NCBI RefSeq assembly: GCF_001889545.1
Contig: NZ_CP018194.1
Coordinates: forward strand, 2,553,501-2,617,500
From: Granulibacter bethesdensis
GTDB lineage: Bacteria > Pseudomonadota > Alphaproteobacteria > Acetobacterales > Acetobacteraceae
DNA: 64,000 nucleotides
Direction: 5' to 3'
A program made the translations under genes and the position numbers. The notes below the pieces were generated by a model that did no database searches, had not been told where the DNA came from, and saw nothing but the letters and a program-made list of their open reading frames with translations. How positions within the stretch are numbered: position 1 is the first letter of the stretch; every line of letters starts with the position of its first letter. This document shows positions 51,522 to 60,975 of this stretch, in pieces.

Positions 51522-52964
51522 ATGCAGGCCCGGTCAGCCATCTTCAAGGATAATGCGGCCTCTGCCCTTGCTGACCAGAGGTTGCAACAGGCGCTGAAAC
51601 AGGTACGCCCGCGCTTTACCGGCGGCCGCGCCCGGGCCAAGGAAGCGTTGCCCGAATTCGAAACGCTGCGCAACACTGCCCGCGATATCCGCAATCATAC
51701 GCTGACGAATCTGGATTTTTATCTGGAACGCTATGCCGCACAGGTCGAGGCATCGGGCGGCCATGTCCATTGGGCCCCCACCGCCGAGGATGCCCGCCAG
51801 ACCATTCTGGATATCTGCCGCCGTGTGGGTGCCCGGCGCGTGGTCAAGGGCAAGTCGATGGTCAGTGAGGAAATCGCCCTGAACGATTTTCTTCAGCAGG
51901 ACGGGCTATCGGTCGTGGAGACCGATCTCGGCGAATATGTGCTGCAACTGGCGCATGAAGCGCCCAGCCACATCGTCGCGCCCGCCTTTCATCTGAACCG
52001 CGATGACTGGGAAAGGCGGTTCCGGGAAGCCCATCAGCATCTTCCCGCCGACCGGGCCTTCGAAGAGCGACAGGATATCATGCGCGAAGCCCGCACCGTG
52101 CTGCGTCATCAGTTTCTGGAGGCTGATGTCGGTATCACCGGGGCCAATTTTCTGATTGCCGAGACCGGCAGTTCCGTCATCGTCACCAATGAAGGCAATG
52201 GCGATCTCAGCCAGACCCTGCCGCGTGTCCATATCGTGCTGACCGGGATCGAAAAGGTCGTGCCGACGCTGGAGGACACGATGACGCTGCTGCGACTGCT
52301 TGGCCGTTCCGCCACCGGTCAGGATCTGACGGCCTACACCAGTTTCTCTACCGGCGCGCGTCGGCCCGGTGATCTGGACGGGCCGGAGGAATATCATGTC
52401 GTGCTGCTGGATAATGGCCGTGGCGCCATGGTCGGAACCGAATTTCAGGACATGCTGCGCTGCATACGCTGTGCCGCCTGCATGAATCACTGCCCGGTAT
52501 TCGGGGCAGTCGGCGGCCATGCTTATGGCTGGGTCTATCCCGGACCGATGGGCAGCGTTCTCACACCCGGCCTGATCGGCATCGAACAGGCCGCCCTGCT
52601 GCCGAATGCCAGCACGTTCTGCGGCGCCTGCGAATCCGTCTGCCCCGTCAAAATCCCTCTGCCGGGCCTGATGCGGCACTGGCGTGAAAGAGAATTCGAG
52701 CGCCATCTGACCCCTTCAGCGGCGCGGCGCGGTCTGGCAATCTGGGCTTTTCTGGTCCGCAACCCTGCCCTGTATCGTCTGGCAACCGGTCTGGCCGCCC
52801 GACTGCTGTCTCTGGCCGGAGGACGAAGCGGACGGTTGCGGCGTCTGCCGCTGGCCTCCGGCTGGACCGACGGACGTGACATGCCTGCCCCGGAAGGGAC
52901 CAGCTTTTTTACCCAATGGGCTGTCCACCAAAGAAAGGCCCGGAGAAGGGTAGTGTCGTCATGA
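51522..52964 (+). CDS. lutB: Lactate utilisation protein LutB
   Basis: A 480-residue protein. The N-terminal LUD domain (TGANFLIAETGSSVIVTNEGNGDL) is followed by two 4Fe-4S clusters: CIRCAACMNHCP near residue 312 and CGACESVCPVKIP near 367. It passes electrons from lactate oxidation with LutA and LutC. The stop overlaps lutC as ATGA. Confidence 0.95.
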   Translation: MQARSAIFKDNAASALADQRLQQALKQVRPRFTGGRARAKEALPEFETLRNTARDIRNHTLTNLDFYLERYAAQVEASGGHVHWAPTAEDARQTILDICRRVGARRVVKGKSMVSEEIALNDFLQQDGLSVVETDLGEYVLQLAHEAPSHIVAPAFHLNRDDWERRFREAHQHLPADRAFEERQDIMREARTVLRHQFLEADVGITGANFLIAETGSSVIVTNEGNGDLSQTLPRVHIVLTGIEKVVPTLEDTMTLLRLLGRSATGQDLTAYTSFSTGARRPGDLDGPEEYHVVLLDNGRGAMVGTEFQDMLRCIRCAACMNHCPVFGAVGGHAYGWVYPGPMGSVLTPGLIGIEQAALLPNASTFCGACESVCPVKIPLPGLMRHWREREFERHLTPSAARRGLAIWAFLVRNPALYRLATGLAARLLSLAGGRSGRLRRLPLASGWTDGRDMPAPEGTSFFTQWAVHQRKARRRVVSS

Positions 52965-53674
52965 GCGCAGGCTCCTCAGCAAATCCCTCCGGAAAGGAGA
53001 CAATCCTTGCCACGCTCCGGCGCGGTCTGCGGCGCGGGGTATTGCCGCCGGATCAGGCTGCCATGCTGGACTCCCGGCTGGCGACGCATCCGCGCCATAC
53101 CATCCCCGAACGCGCACGGAAACCAGCCGCAGAGCGCAGGACCGATTTCATCGCGCGGGTACAGAAAGAATTCGGCACCACTGAGGAAGTCGCATCCTCC
53201 AGCGATATTCCTTCTGCCATCGCCCGTTATCTGGCCTCACGCGGCCTGCCCGGTGCCGTGACAGTCGCGCCGCATCCTGCCCTGCACAGCCTTGACTGGT
53301 CAGCTTCAGGGATTGAGACGGAATGGGGCCGCGTTCATGGAACGGAAAGCGTCTCGGTCCAGTATGCGTTTGCCGGGATATCCGAAACCGGCACCCTGAT
53401 GATGCCCTCCGCGCCGGAGCGTCCGGTGACGCTCAACGTGCTGACGGAAACCGCCATTGCCGTCCTGCCGGTGGAACGCATTGTGGGCGCTTACGAGGAT
53501 GCGTGGGATCTGCTGCGCACGGAGATCGGAGCCATGCCACGCTCCGTCATGCTGATCACAGGCCCATCCCGCTCCGGCGATATAGAACAGCAACTGGAGC
53601 TGGGCGCGCACGGTCCCCGTAACACCCATATCATTCTGTTCAGCCAACACACCCCACCCGCGCCGCATGGCTAA
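52961..53674 (+). CDS. lutC: Lactate utilisation protein LutC
   Basis: 237 residues from the ATG at 52961. It has a LUD domain: TESVSVQYAFAGISETGTLMM and VITGPSRSGDIEQQLELGAHGP, the glycine-rich binding segments. It completes the LutABC complex. The last 8 bases overlap the start of the Smr-domain gene. Confidence 0.93.
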   Translation: MSAGSSANPSGKETILATLRRGLRRGVLPPDQAAMLDSRLATHPRHTIPERARKPAAERRTDFIARVQKEFGTTEEVASSSDIPSAIARYLASRGLPGAVTVAPHPALHSLDWSASGIETEWGRVHGTESVSVQYAFAGISETGTLMMPSAPERPVTLNVLTETAIAVLPVERIVGAYEDAWDLLRTEIGAMPRSVMLITGPSRSGDIEQQLELGAHGPRNTHIILFSQHTPPAPHG

Positions 53675-54323
53675 ACGGCCCTACAACGTTCCTCCGGTCA
53701 CGCCCGGCAAGGCGCTGACCCGGCCCGGACCTCCCTCCCGTCGCTCCGCACGGAAACTGAGCGAGGCCGAGCGCACGGAATGGACACGCTATACCGTGGC
53801 AGTGATTCCGCTGCACGGCAAAGCCGGACATGTGGAGAATACGATTCCTCCTGCTCCTGCGGCAGCAACCGCAGACTCTCCGATACACAGCGCCAGGCAA
53901 AGCCCCGTTGTCGCGCCCTCATTCCGCCAGACTGAATCCGGGGCCGGGACACCCACCTTCGCCCAGCTTTTTCCTCTGCCGGCCGGGGCGCAGCCTCCCG
54001 GGGTGGACACCGGCACATGGAACCGGTTCCGCAATGGGCGACTGGGCGCAACACGGACGCTGGATCTGCACGGGCATACCCTGCAGCGCGCCTATCATAC
54101 GTTCGAGGCGATGCTGCTGCGCGCCCATGCGGACGGGCTGCGCTGCATTGAGGTCATTACCGGACGTGGCCGGACCGGATCAGGTGAAACCGTCGGTGCG
54201 ATCCGAAGGGAGCTTCCCCTCTGGATCAATCTTCCGCATCTGCGTCCTCTGGTGCTGGGCATAACCTATCCCCACGCCGCCAATACCGGATCAGTGCGCA
54301 TCCTGCTTCGTAAGCAGAAATGA
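53667..54323 (+). CDS. Smr-domain protein
   Basis: A 218-residue protein. The N-terminal half is low-complexity and rich in Pro and Ala. The C-terminal Smr domain carries TLDLHGHTLQRAYHTFEAMLLRAHA (the DLHG signature) and VITGRGRTGSGETVGAIRRELPLWI. Smr domains bind or cleave nucleic acid. In many alphaproteobacteria this gene is close to mltA; here a hybrid kinase gene lies between. Confidence 0.92.
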   Translation: MAKRPYNVPPVTPGKALTRPGPPSRRSARKLSEAERTEWTRYTVAVIPLHGKAGHVENTIPPAPAAATADSPIHSARQSPVVAPSFRQTESGAGTPTFAQLFPLPAGAQPPGVDTGTWNRFRNGRLGATRTLDLHGHTLQRAYHTFEAMLLRAHADGLRCIEVITGRGRTGSGETVGAIRRELPLWINLPHLRPLVLGITYPHAANTGSVRILLRKQK

Positions 54324-54511
54324 TCAACCGACTGATTGTGCTGCCCCGATCAAGACATTTTAAATTTACCGCCTTCATGATACCTGGGTGAATGCATTAT
54401 CCAGCCATGGACAGCGCTGATCCTGGGCATAAGTGCGCGTGTGGTTTTGCTTTTTCTGCCGGCCAGGCCTGAGCGTCATTCAGGTCCAGTACTCGTATTT
54501 GAAAAGAGTGG

Positions 54512-57220
54512 ATGCCCATGTGCCCGCCTGAATCTTTCTCCGGCCGCGACGATTCAGCCCCGATCCTTTTTCCCGATGCGGCCCCCGGAGAAATCATCAC
54601 GTATCTGCGCGCCATGGACTGGGATGCATCCCTCATCGGTCCACCTGAAAGCTGGTCTGAACCGTTTCGTCATGCGGTTGCGCTCATGCTCAATGCCAAA
54701 GCGCAGATTGCCATGTTCTGCGGATCGGACCTCATCGCGCTGTACAACGATGCCTACGCCCCCGCCATCGGCAGTCACCATCCGGGTGCGCTCGGTCGGC
54801 CGGCACAGGAAAACTGGCAGGAAGTGTGGGATGTACTGGAACCACTGCTCCGCTCGGTGCTGGAGACCGGCCAGACGGTGTCTGGCCAGAACTATCCGTT
54901 CAGGGTCAACCGGCACGGGTATATGGAAGAAGTATTCTTCGATATTTCCTACAGCCCCGTGCATGGTCCGGATGGGAAGGTGGAAGCCGTTTTCTGCATT
55001 GTCGCCGACCGCACCCAGCGGGTCATTGATGATCGCCGCCTGCGCACCCTGCAGGCGATCAGCCTGAATATTCTCAGCAACACGGTTGAAAGCTGTGCGA
55101 CCTCGGCACTGGATATTCTGGCCCGTGAAAGCACACAGGATATACCGCATGCCGCGCTCTATATCCGCAGGGAAGACCCGGAGCGGCTGGAATGCATCGG
55201 CTGGTACGGTGCCCAGCCTGCAACGCTGAGTATCCCCCTCGTCCAGCATACCCTTCCGGCAGTAGAAGATGATGCAACTTCACAGTCCTGGAAAAACCTG
55301 ATCAGGACGGCTCTGGACAGCGGTAATGCCGTCTATGGCCCGTCACGGGCGCTGTTTCCCACTTTGCCGGCTTTGAGTGCGGAGCGGATGGCCATTCTTC
55401 CGCTTCAGGTGACGCACCATATCGCCGGTGTGCTGATTGCAGGCAAAAGCAGGCTCTATCCACCGGATGCGGAGTATTATCGCTTTTTCCAGCTCGTAAC
55501 CAATCTGGTCTCCACCGGACTGACCACCGCCATTGCCCTGCGCGAGCAGCGACACCGGGCCAAGGTTCTGGAACAGAAAGTCGCCGCTGCCATTGCCGAG
55601 CGGGAAATTTCCGAAACCAGACTGCGTCAGGCCCAGAAAATGGAAATGATCGGTCGTCTGGCGGGTGGCGTTGCCCATGATTTCAACAATCTGCTTCAGG
55701 TGATCGGCAGCAATCTGGAACTGACGATCCTGCAATTGCCCGAAACATCAGCGGAACGCAGACGCCTGACCTCAGCGTTGGAGGCGATGCAGCGCGGCTC
55801 CCGTCTGGCCTCCCAGATGCTGGCCTTCGGGCGGCGGCAGCCCCTGTCTCCCAAAGCGGTCAGCCCGTCGCGACTGTTGCAGACAGTGCAGGATATTCTG
55901 CTCCGCACTTTGGGGGCCGGAATTACACTGAAAATCCATACGCCTCCCGAGTCATGGAATATTCGCGTTGATCGGGGACAGATCGAGGCAGCCATCCTGA
56001 ACCTGACCCTGAATGCACGGGATGCGATGAAAGGCCATGGCAGCCTGACCATCACCACTGCCAACACGGTGGTAAAGCCCAGCCAGAACGGCTCGATTCT
56101 GGAAATACAGCCGGGGGATTATGTCACGCTGACCGTCACCGATACGGGGTGCGGCATGGCGCCCGATGTCATCACCCACGTGTTCGAGCCATTCTTCACC
56201 ACCAAATCCGAAGGGCAGGGCACCGGGCTTGGCATGTCGATGGTATATGGCTTCGTCAAACAGAGCGGGGGCGATATCAGGATCGATTCCACCCCCGGTC
56301 GCGGTACATCCATCAGCCTTATCCTGCCACGAGCCCATGAAGAAGACAGCCTGCCGGATACGCCCCTTCTGGCGCTGGATAATACCATGCTGGAGGGACA
56401 CGAAACGATCCTGGTGGTCGAAGATGAGGACGCCGTGCGGCAAAGCGTGCAGGAAACCCTCAGTCAGCTGGGCTACAACGTTCTCACCGCCTGCGATGCC
56501 GACGAAGCCCTTTCAATTCTTGACAGCACGATCCGGATTGATCTGGTGTTCACGGACATCATCATGCCGGGAAGGATGCGAGGCACCGATCTTGCCGTCA
56601 GAATCCGACAACTGCGACCCGAAACCGCCATCCTGTTCACCTCAGGATATACCGATACCTCGGTTTATAGTGATGATGAGAACCCGATTCATCTGCTGAA
56701 CAAGCCCTATTCACGCGACAGGTTGGCGCAGAGCATCCGTGCCGCACTGATAACCGCACGCTCCACGCCGCCTCTTCCGCATACAGCCTCCCTCCAGACA
56801 GTCGGTGATGTCTTGTCCTCCAACCTTTCTCTTTCCTCACCATTGCCGAAGCAACAATGGACTATTCTGGTGACGGAGGATGATCCGCTGATCCGCATGA
56901 ATCTGATCGACCTGCTGGAGGAAGCAGGGCATAGCCCGATCGAGGCGGAGGACGCGGAGCAGGCGCTGGATTATCTGAAAACCCATGCTCCCGACATTTT
57001 GTTCACAGATATCAGCCTGCCGGGCCTGTCCGGCATTGAGCTGGCCTGTCGGGCACGTGAACAATACCCTTCTATCGGGGTCATTTTTTCCAGCGGCTAC
57101 GCGGATATTCCCGGCCTGCCGACGGAGATGAGGCAAAACAGCTGCCTGTTGGGAAAGCCCTTCACCTCCCATGAGCTGATCAAAACACTGCTGCAGGCCT
57201 GGGAAAACCGCCCACGATAA
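54512..57220 (+). CDS. Hybrid histidine kinase with two receiver domains
   Basis: A 902-residue protein. PAS-like region (about 25-165), GAF-like region (about 195-350), HisKA with the phospho-accepting His in VAHDFNN (about 388), then the ATPase boxes NLTLNARD, DTGCGM and GTGLGMSM. Two receivers follow: VVEDEDAVRQ with Asp in FTDIIMP (about 681) and VTEDDPLIR with Asp in FTDISLP (about 830). There is no transmembrane helix, so it senses a cytoplasmic signal. No DNA-binding output or separate partner is adjacent. Confidence 0.93.
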   Translation: MPMCPPESFSGRDDSAPILFPDAAPGEIITYLRAMDWDASLIGPPESWSEPFRHAVALMLNAKAQIAMFCGSDLIALYNDAYAPAIGSHHPGALGRPAQENWQEVWDVLEPLLRSVLETGQTVSGQNYPFRVNRHGYMEEVFFDISYSPVHGPDGKVEAVFCIVADRTQRVIDDRRLRTLQAISLNILSNTVESCATSALDILARESTQDIPHAALYIRREDPERLECIGWYGAQPATLSIPLVQHTLPAVEDDATSQSWKNLIRTALDSGNAVYGPSRALFPTLPALSAERMAILPLQVTHHIAGVLIAGKSRLYPPDAEYYRFFQLVTNLVSTGLTTAIALREQRHRAKVLEQKVAAAIAEREISETRLRQAQKMEMIGRLAGGVAHDFNNLLQVIGSNLELTILQLPETSAERRRLTSALEAMQRGSRLASQMLAFGRRQPLSPKAVSPSRLLQTVQDILLRTLGAGITLKIHTPPESWNIRVDRGQIEAAILNLTLNARDAMKGHGSLTITTANTVVKPSQNGSILEIQPGDYVTLTVTDTGCGMAPDVITHVFEPFFTTKSEGQGTGLGMSMVYGFVKQSGGDIRIDSTPGRGTSISLILPRAHEEDSLPDTPLLALDNTMLEGHETILVVEDEDAVRQSVQETLSQLGYNVLTACDADEALSILDSTIRIDLVFTDIIMPGRMRGTDLAVRIRQLRPETAILFTSGYTDTSVYSDDENPIHLLNKPYSRDRLAQSIRAALITARSTPPLPHTASLQTVGDVLSSNLSLSSPLPKQQWTILVTEDDPLIRMNLIDLLEEAGHSPIEAEDAEQALDYLKTHAPDILFTDISLPGLSGIELACRAREQYPSIGVIFSSGYADIPGLPTEMRQNSCLLGKPFTSHELIKTLLQAWENRPR

Positions 57221-57265
57221 AACCACCCACCACACAGGCGGCTGACCACGGATGACCGAGCCACT

Positions 57266-58420
57266 CTATTCGATCGACTTTGGCAGCAGCACATAAAGCC
57301 GCCCCTGCTGGTTCATCTGCCCTGCCACAGCCTTTGCCTGCGGACCATAACCAAAATAAATATCCGCCCGTGTCATCCCGCTGATGGCTGAGCCGGTATC
57401 CTGCGCCACCATCAGGCGCTGAAGGGCCGTCTGCCCGCCCGGATCGGTGGTATCCACCCAGACCGGTGCGCCCAGCGGAATGATACGGCGATCCACCGCC
57501 ACCGAACGTCCTGCGCTGAGCGGCACCCCCAGCGTTCCCGGCGCCCCTTCATTGCCAGGCATTCCAGTCAGTTCACGGAAGAACACAAAGGACGGATTGG
57601 CGTTCATGATCTCCTTCGCCTGATCAGGATGGGCATGCAACCAGTCACGGATGGAGGCTTCCGAGACCTGATCCTCCGTCATCTCGCCCCGTTCGATCAG
57701 AACTTTCCCGATTGGCACATAGGGACGGCCGTTTTTACCGGCATAGGTCACACGTACCACATGCCCATCAGGCAGGCGCACCCTGCCTGATCCCTGAATC
57801 TGCAGGAAGAAAGCGTCAATCGGATCAGCCAGCCATAAAATACCCAGACGCTGCTTTTTCAGGGCACCGGCATCAATCTCCGCCCGCGTATAATAAGGTT
57901 CCAGGTGCCCACCGACCATACGACCGATCAGATACTTCCCGCCGGGATCCGCCGGGTCCGGCATGGACACCAGATCATCAGGCCGGCGCAGCAGCGGCGT
58001 GCGGTAACGCCCGATCGGAGAACGGGAGCCTTCTACCTCCGGCTCATAATATCCCGTAAAAAGCGTGGGGGCAGAGGAGATGGCATAAGCCTGAAAATAG
58101 CGCTGCACAAAGGCTCTTGCCGCTTCCTCATCCCCTTCGGGCACGGATCGGACAGCATTGCAGGCCGGGCGCCACTGATCGGGCTGTCCGCCCAGCCTCG
58201 CTGCCTGATCGGCGGCTCCCCCCAATGTCTGATCGTTCGGCAGCGTTAGAAGCCGGTCGCATTCCCGGGCGAAAACAGCAACGCCACGGGCCACATGATC
58301 TGTTTTCCAGCCGGGCAGATCATTCAGCGCCACAGGCTGAAGCTGGCCCACACGCCCCCTTTGAGCACAGGCAGCCAGCACCGCCATCAGAAACAACGCA
58401 TACAGGGATTTTATCTGCAT
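57266..58420 (-). CDS. mltA: Membrane-bound lytic murein transglycosylase A
   Basis: 384 residues from the ATG at 58420; an ATG at 58432 is possible. The signal ends in the lipobox VLAAC (Cys near residue 18). The MltA core (TGYYEPEVEGSR) is followed by the 3D barrel with the catalytic aspartate in AQDTGSAI. It cleaves peptidoglycan glycan strands to anhydromuropeptides. The usual partner, the Tim44-like gene, is upstream on the same strand. Confidence 0.95.
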   Translation of the reverse strand: MQIKSLYALFLMAVLAACAQRGRVGQLQPVALNDLPGWKTDHVARGVAVFARECDRLLTLPNDQTLGGAADQAARLGGQPDQWRPACNAVRSVPEGDEEAARAFVQRYFQAYAISSAPTLFTGYYEPEVEGSRSPIGRYRTPLLRRPDDLVSMPDPADPGGKYLIGRMVGGHLEPYYTRAEIDAGALKKQRLGILWLADPIDAFFLQIQGSGRVRLPDGHVVRVTYAGKNGRPYVPIGKVLIERGEMTEDQVSEASIRDWLHAHPDQAKEIMNANPSFVFFRELTGMPGNEGAPGTLGVPLSAGRSVAVDRRIIPLGAPVWVDTTDPGGQTALQRLMVAQDTGSAISGMTRADIYFGYGPQAKAVAGQMNQQGRLYVLLPKSIE

Positions 58421-58505
58421 GGTGCATAGCATGCATCATGTTGCAGCCGCAAAAAACCCCTTAACCTTCTGAAAGGTCACATATTATGTCGTCTACTGAC
58501 CTGTC

Positions 58506-59201
58506 TCAGGCATTGTCCGTGCCGGACAGCCGCCAGGTCGGGTCACGGCTGGCAAGATCCCGCTCAAACGTCCAGATATCGACGATTTCGGTCAGCCCCT
58601 CGACGCCTTCGACCGGCTCCCCTGTGCGGCTGAGCGTGACATTATGCTGATCACTGACAAAACGAACAGTCAAAGCGGCCTGTGTTTGCTCCAGTCGGGC
58701 CTTTTCGATCCGGATATCCCTGATGGACTGGATCTCCGTCTGCTGCCTGGCGCCTTCCTGTTCCCGCGCATCAATGGCCTGACAGAAAATCGTGAACGTC
58801 GCCTCAGTCAGCAGGGGACGCAGCGCCTCACGCTCACCCTGTGCGTAGGCCGTCACGATGACCCGGAAGGCCTGCTCCGCATTATTCAGAAAGCGCACCG
58901 CATCAAAGCTGCGATCAACCTCCCTCATACGTGCAAGAACCTGCCCGGTCGGGCTGGATACATCAGGCAGGACATGAATCCGCGCTTCGGCCGCCGCGGC
59001 ATCGGGCCGCCGCAGGCGAACCGGCAGGCCGGGCATCCGGTTGCCGGGCTGGGCCTGATTCGCCGGCACCTCCGGACGTTCAAAACCGACACGTCGCCCC
59101 AACACACTGCGAAGACGCAGAATCAGAAAAACCGCTATCATCCCCAGCAACACCAGATCGACGGGAATATCGCCGTTCCTGATAGCCTCCATACCTGCCA
59201 T
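58506..59201 (-). CDS. Tim44-like (TimA) domain protein
   Basis: A 231-residue protein. One N-terminal membrane anchor (VDLVLLGMIAVFLILRLR), a Pro/Arg-rich linker, then the Tim44 lipid-binding domain (FLNNAEQAFRVIVTAYAQGEREALRPLL). Bacterial members are related to the mitochondrial import motor subunit and are usually beside secB and mltA, as here. Confidence 0.92.
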   Translation of the reverse strand: MAGMEAIRNGDIPVDLVLLGMIAVFLILRLRSVLGRRVGFERPEVPANQAQPGNRMPGLPVRLRRPDAAAAEARIHVLPDVSSPTGQVLARMREVDRSFDAVRFLNNAEQAFRVIVTAYAQGEREALRPLLTEATFTIFCQAIDAREQEGARQQTEIQSIRDIRIEKARLEQTQAALTVRFVSDQHNVTLSRTGEPVEGVEGLTEIVDIWTFERDLASRDPTWRLSGTDNA

Positions 59202-59441
59202 CCAATCGCGCCATTAAAATTCAAAAGACGGTTTCTTCCCATTCAGATAAGGGGCCAGGCTGTTCTGCACAACCTTTGTATCCCGTGACTCTGTGCTGTC
59301 GGGCTTTCTCGCCGAATCAGAAAATACCGTCTTTAGAGATTTCATCGCCTGACCGGAAACAAAAGGCCCGGCAAAAAAGAATTCCTCCTGTCAGCATGAT
59401 CCCCGATTGCCGAGGATGGCAGCACAGGCCATACAGGATGC

Positions 59442-59996
59442 ATGATTTTGCTGCGCCATGGACAGAGCGAGTTCAACCTTCACTTCACGGCCACACGCCA
59501 GGATCCGGGCATTCACGACCCGGTCCTGACCGAGGCTGGTCTGGCACAGGCCGAAACCGCCGCCATGACTCTTGCCGGGGAAGGGATCCAGCGCATCTTT
59601 GTATCCCCCTACACCCGGACCCTGCAAACAGCACGACCCATTGCGCAGAAGCTTGGCCTGCCTTTGATCATCACCCCGCTGATCCGGGAACGCTATGCCT
59701 TTGCGTGTGATATCGGCACACCTGCCAGCCATCTGGCGAAAAACTGGCCCGAACATGATTTCTCCATGCTTGATGAAATCTGGTGGCCCTCCTTAACGGA
59801 AAGCGAGGCGTCAATCCTCGCTCGGGCCGCACGTTTTCGCGCAGAAATGGCTGCCATCGAAGGGTGGGAAAATACTCTTGTAGTCACCCATTGGGGTTTT
59901 ATTCTGTCAATGACAGGACAATCATTAACAAATGGTGAATGGATACGCTGCGATCCACATCAGGCAGGACCGGATTCAATTATCTGGTCGGCATGA
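59442..59996 (+). CDS. Histidine phosphatase family protein
   Basis: A 184-residue protein. ILLRHGQSEFN is the catalytic RHG motif, VSPYTRTLQTA the second arginine, IRERYAF the acid and VVTHWGFIL the second histidine. It lies between the Tim44-like gene and secB, which normally adjoin. The ATG is the first available start and no clear Shine-Dalgarno sequence precedes it. The substrate is unknown. Confidence 0.88.
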   Translation: MILLRHGQSEFNLHFTATRQDPGIHDPVLTEAGLAQAETAAMTLAGEGIQRIFVSPYTRTLQTARPIAQKLGLPLIITPLIRERYAFACDIGTPASHLAKNWPEHDFSMLDEIWWPSLTESEASILARAARFRAEMAAIEGWENTLVVTHWGFILSMTGQSLTNGEWIRCDPHQAGPDSIIWSA

Positions 59997-60056
59997 ATAT
60001 GTCTTTTGTTTAAGGCTGTCTTATGCTGGCGCCTGCTTTTTAAATGTGATATCGCT

Positions 60057-60074
60057 CTCTTAATCATTTAAGAG
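60057..60074 (+). repeat. Inverted repeat in the secB leader
   Basis: CTCTTAA-TCAT-TTAAGAG, a 7-bp stem ending 5 bases before the secB Shine-Dalgarno GGAG. It could influence initiation. Confidence 0.55.
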
Positions 60075-60089
60075 CCTTGGAGATACTAG

Positions 60090-60635
60090 ATGGCTGACAT
60101 TGACGATACGACTGACGAGGACGTGCAGGACGAGGGTGTAACCGAAAACACCGCCAGCACTGGCCCGCAGGCAGGTCCGCCGCTCGTGGTCAATGTCCAG
60201 TATGTAAAAGATCTCTCTTTTGAAGTTCCGGGCGCACCGCAGATTTTCGCAGCCCTGCGCACGCAGCCGCAGGTTGATCTGAATCTGGACGTTCAGGTTC
60301 GTCGGCTGGAAGAACAGGCTCACATCTACGAAGTCGTCCTGGCCATCCGTGCAGAGGCCGTCGAGCGGATCGAAGGCGAAGAAAAGGCCAATACCGTCTT
60401 CATCGCCGAGCTGTCCTATGGTGGCGTATTCACGCTGAACGGTATCCCGGATGAAAGCATCGAACCGGTTCTGCTGGTTGAATGCCCCCGTCTTCTGTTC
60501 CCCTTTGCCCGCACGATCCTCGCGACCGTCACCCGCGAAGGCGGTTTCCCGCCGGTCCAGCTTCAGCCGATCGACTTTGTCGCACTGTGGCAGGCGCGTC
60601 GTGCCCAGCAGCAGCAGACGGTCGGAAACGCCTGA
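60090..60635 (+). CDS. secB: Protein-export chaperone SecB
   Basis: A 181-residue protein. The SecB core runs from VNVQYVKDLSFEVPGAP to VTREGGFPPVQLQPIDFVALW, with the strand-forming LNGIPDESIEPVLLVECPRLLFPFAR in between. The N-terminal 25 residues and the tail are flexible. It keeps preproteins unfolded for SecA. GGAG precedes the ATG by 7 bases. Confidence 0.97.
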   Translation: MADIDDTTDEDVQDEGVTENTASTGPQAGPPLVVNVQYVKDLSFEVPGAPQIFAALRTQPQVDLNLDVQVRRLEEQAHIYEVVLAIRAEAVERIEGEEKANTVFIAELSYGGVFTLNGIPDESIEPVLLVECPRLLFPFARTILATVTREGGFPPVQLQPIDFVALWQARRAQQQQTVGNA

Positions 60636-60668
60636 TCCCACAGGCTTCTGCATGATGCTGAACAGGAA

Positions 60669-60695
60669 ACGGGCCTCTCACGAGGCCCGTTTTTT
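60669..60695 (+). terminator. Rho-independent terminator after secB
   Basis: ACGGGCCTC-TCAC-GAGGCCCGT forms a perfect 9-bp GC-rich stem with a 4-base loop, followed by a run of T residues. It is 34 bases after the secB stop. Confidence 0.92.
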
Positions 60696-60715
60696 GTTAT
60701 TAGGAGAGGATATGT

Positions 60716-60877
60716 TCAGAGGGTGCAGGCAACCGCTTCAGTTGTCACCCCGCAGGCTGCGTCATGCGCATGATTAGCGGAAGCGATCATGATCAGGGCC
60801 GCCAGAACCAGACCGGACAGCATCAGGACAGCGGCCCGGATTGGGGTGGGACAACGCATCAGAATGGATGTTTTCAT
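60716..60877 (-). CDS. Possible small exported peptide (53 residues)
   Basis: A 53-residue frame, MKTSILMRCPTPIRAAV..., with a basic start, a hydrophobic core (LMLSGLVLAALIMIASA) and a short mature part with two cysteines (DAACGV, AVACTL). A signal peptide cleaved near ANHA is plausible. The Shine-Dalgarno is weak. It is divergent from the LysR gene across 98 bases, the arrangement of many LysR targets. It is short and unsupported by homology. Confidence 0.4.
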   Translation of the reverse strand: MKTSILMRCPTPIRAAVLMLSGLVLAALIMIASANHAHDAACGVTTEAVACTL

Positions 60878-60888
60878 GGAACGAGGAC

Positions 60889-60903
60889 CTTCTCAGCGAG
60901 AAG
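60889..60903. promoter_or_regulatory. Inverted repeat CTTCTC-AGC-GAGAAG between the small peptide and LysR genes
   Basis: A perfect 6-3-6 repeat beside a CCGGC/GCCGG repeat in the 98-base divergent interval. LysR proteins usually bind interrupted palindromes in such intervals, so it is a candidate site. Confidence 0.4.
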
Positions 60904-60975
60904 CCGGCCCCGTGCCGGCCTTGCAAAGAGAATGTGATCTTTCCTACAGTATTAATCCAATCGATCCTTATCATA

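Noticed and set aside
53667-54323. Smr protein as part of a MutS2 or toxin system
   Set aside because: The protein has only the Smr domain and a disordered N-terminus, with no MutS core or antitoxin partner nearby.
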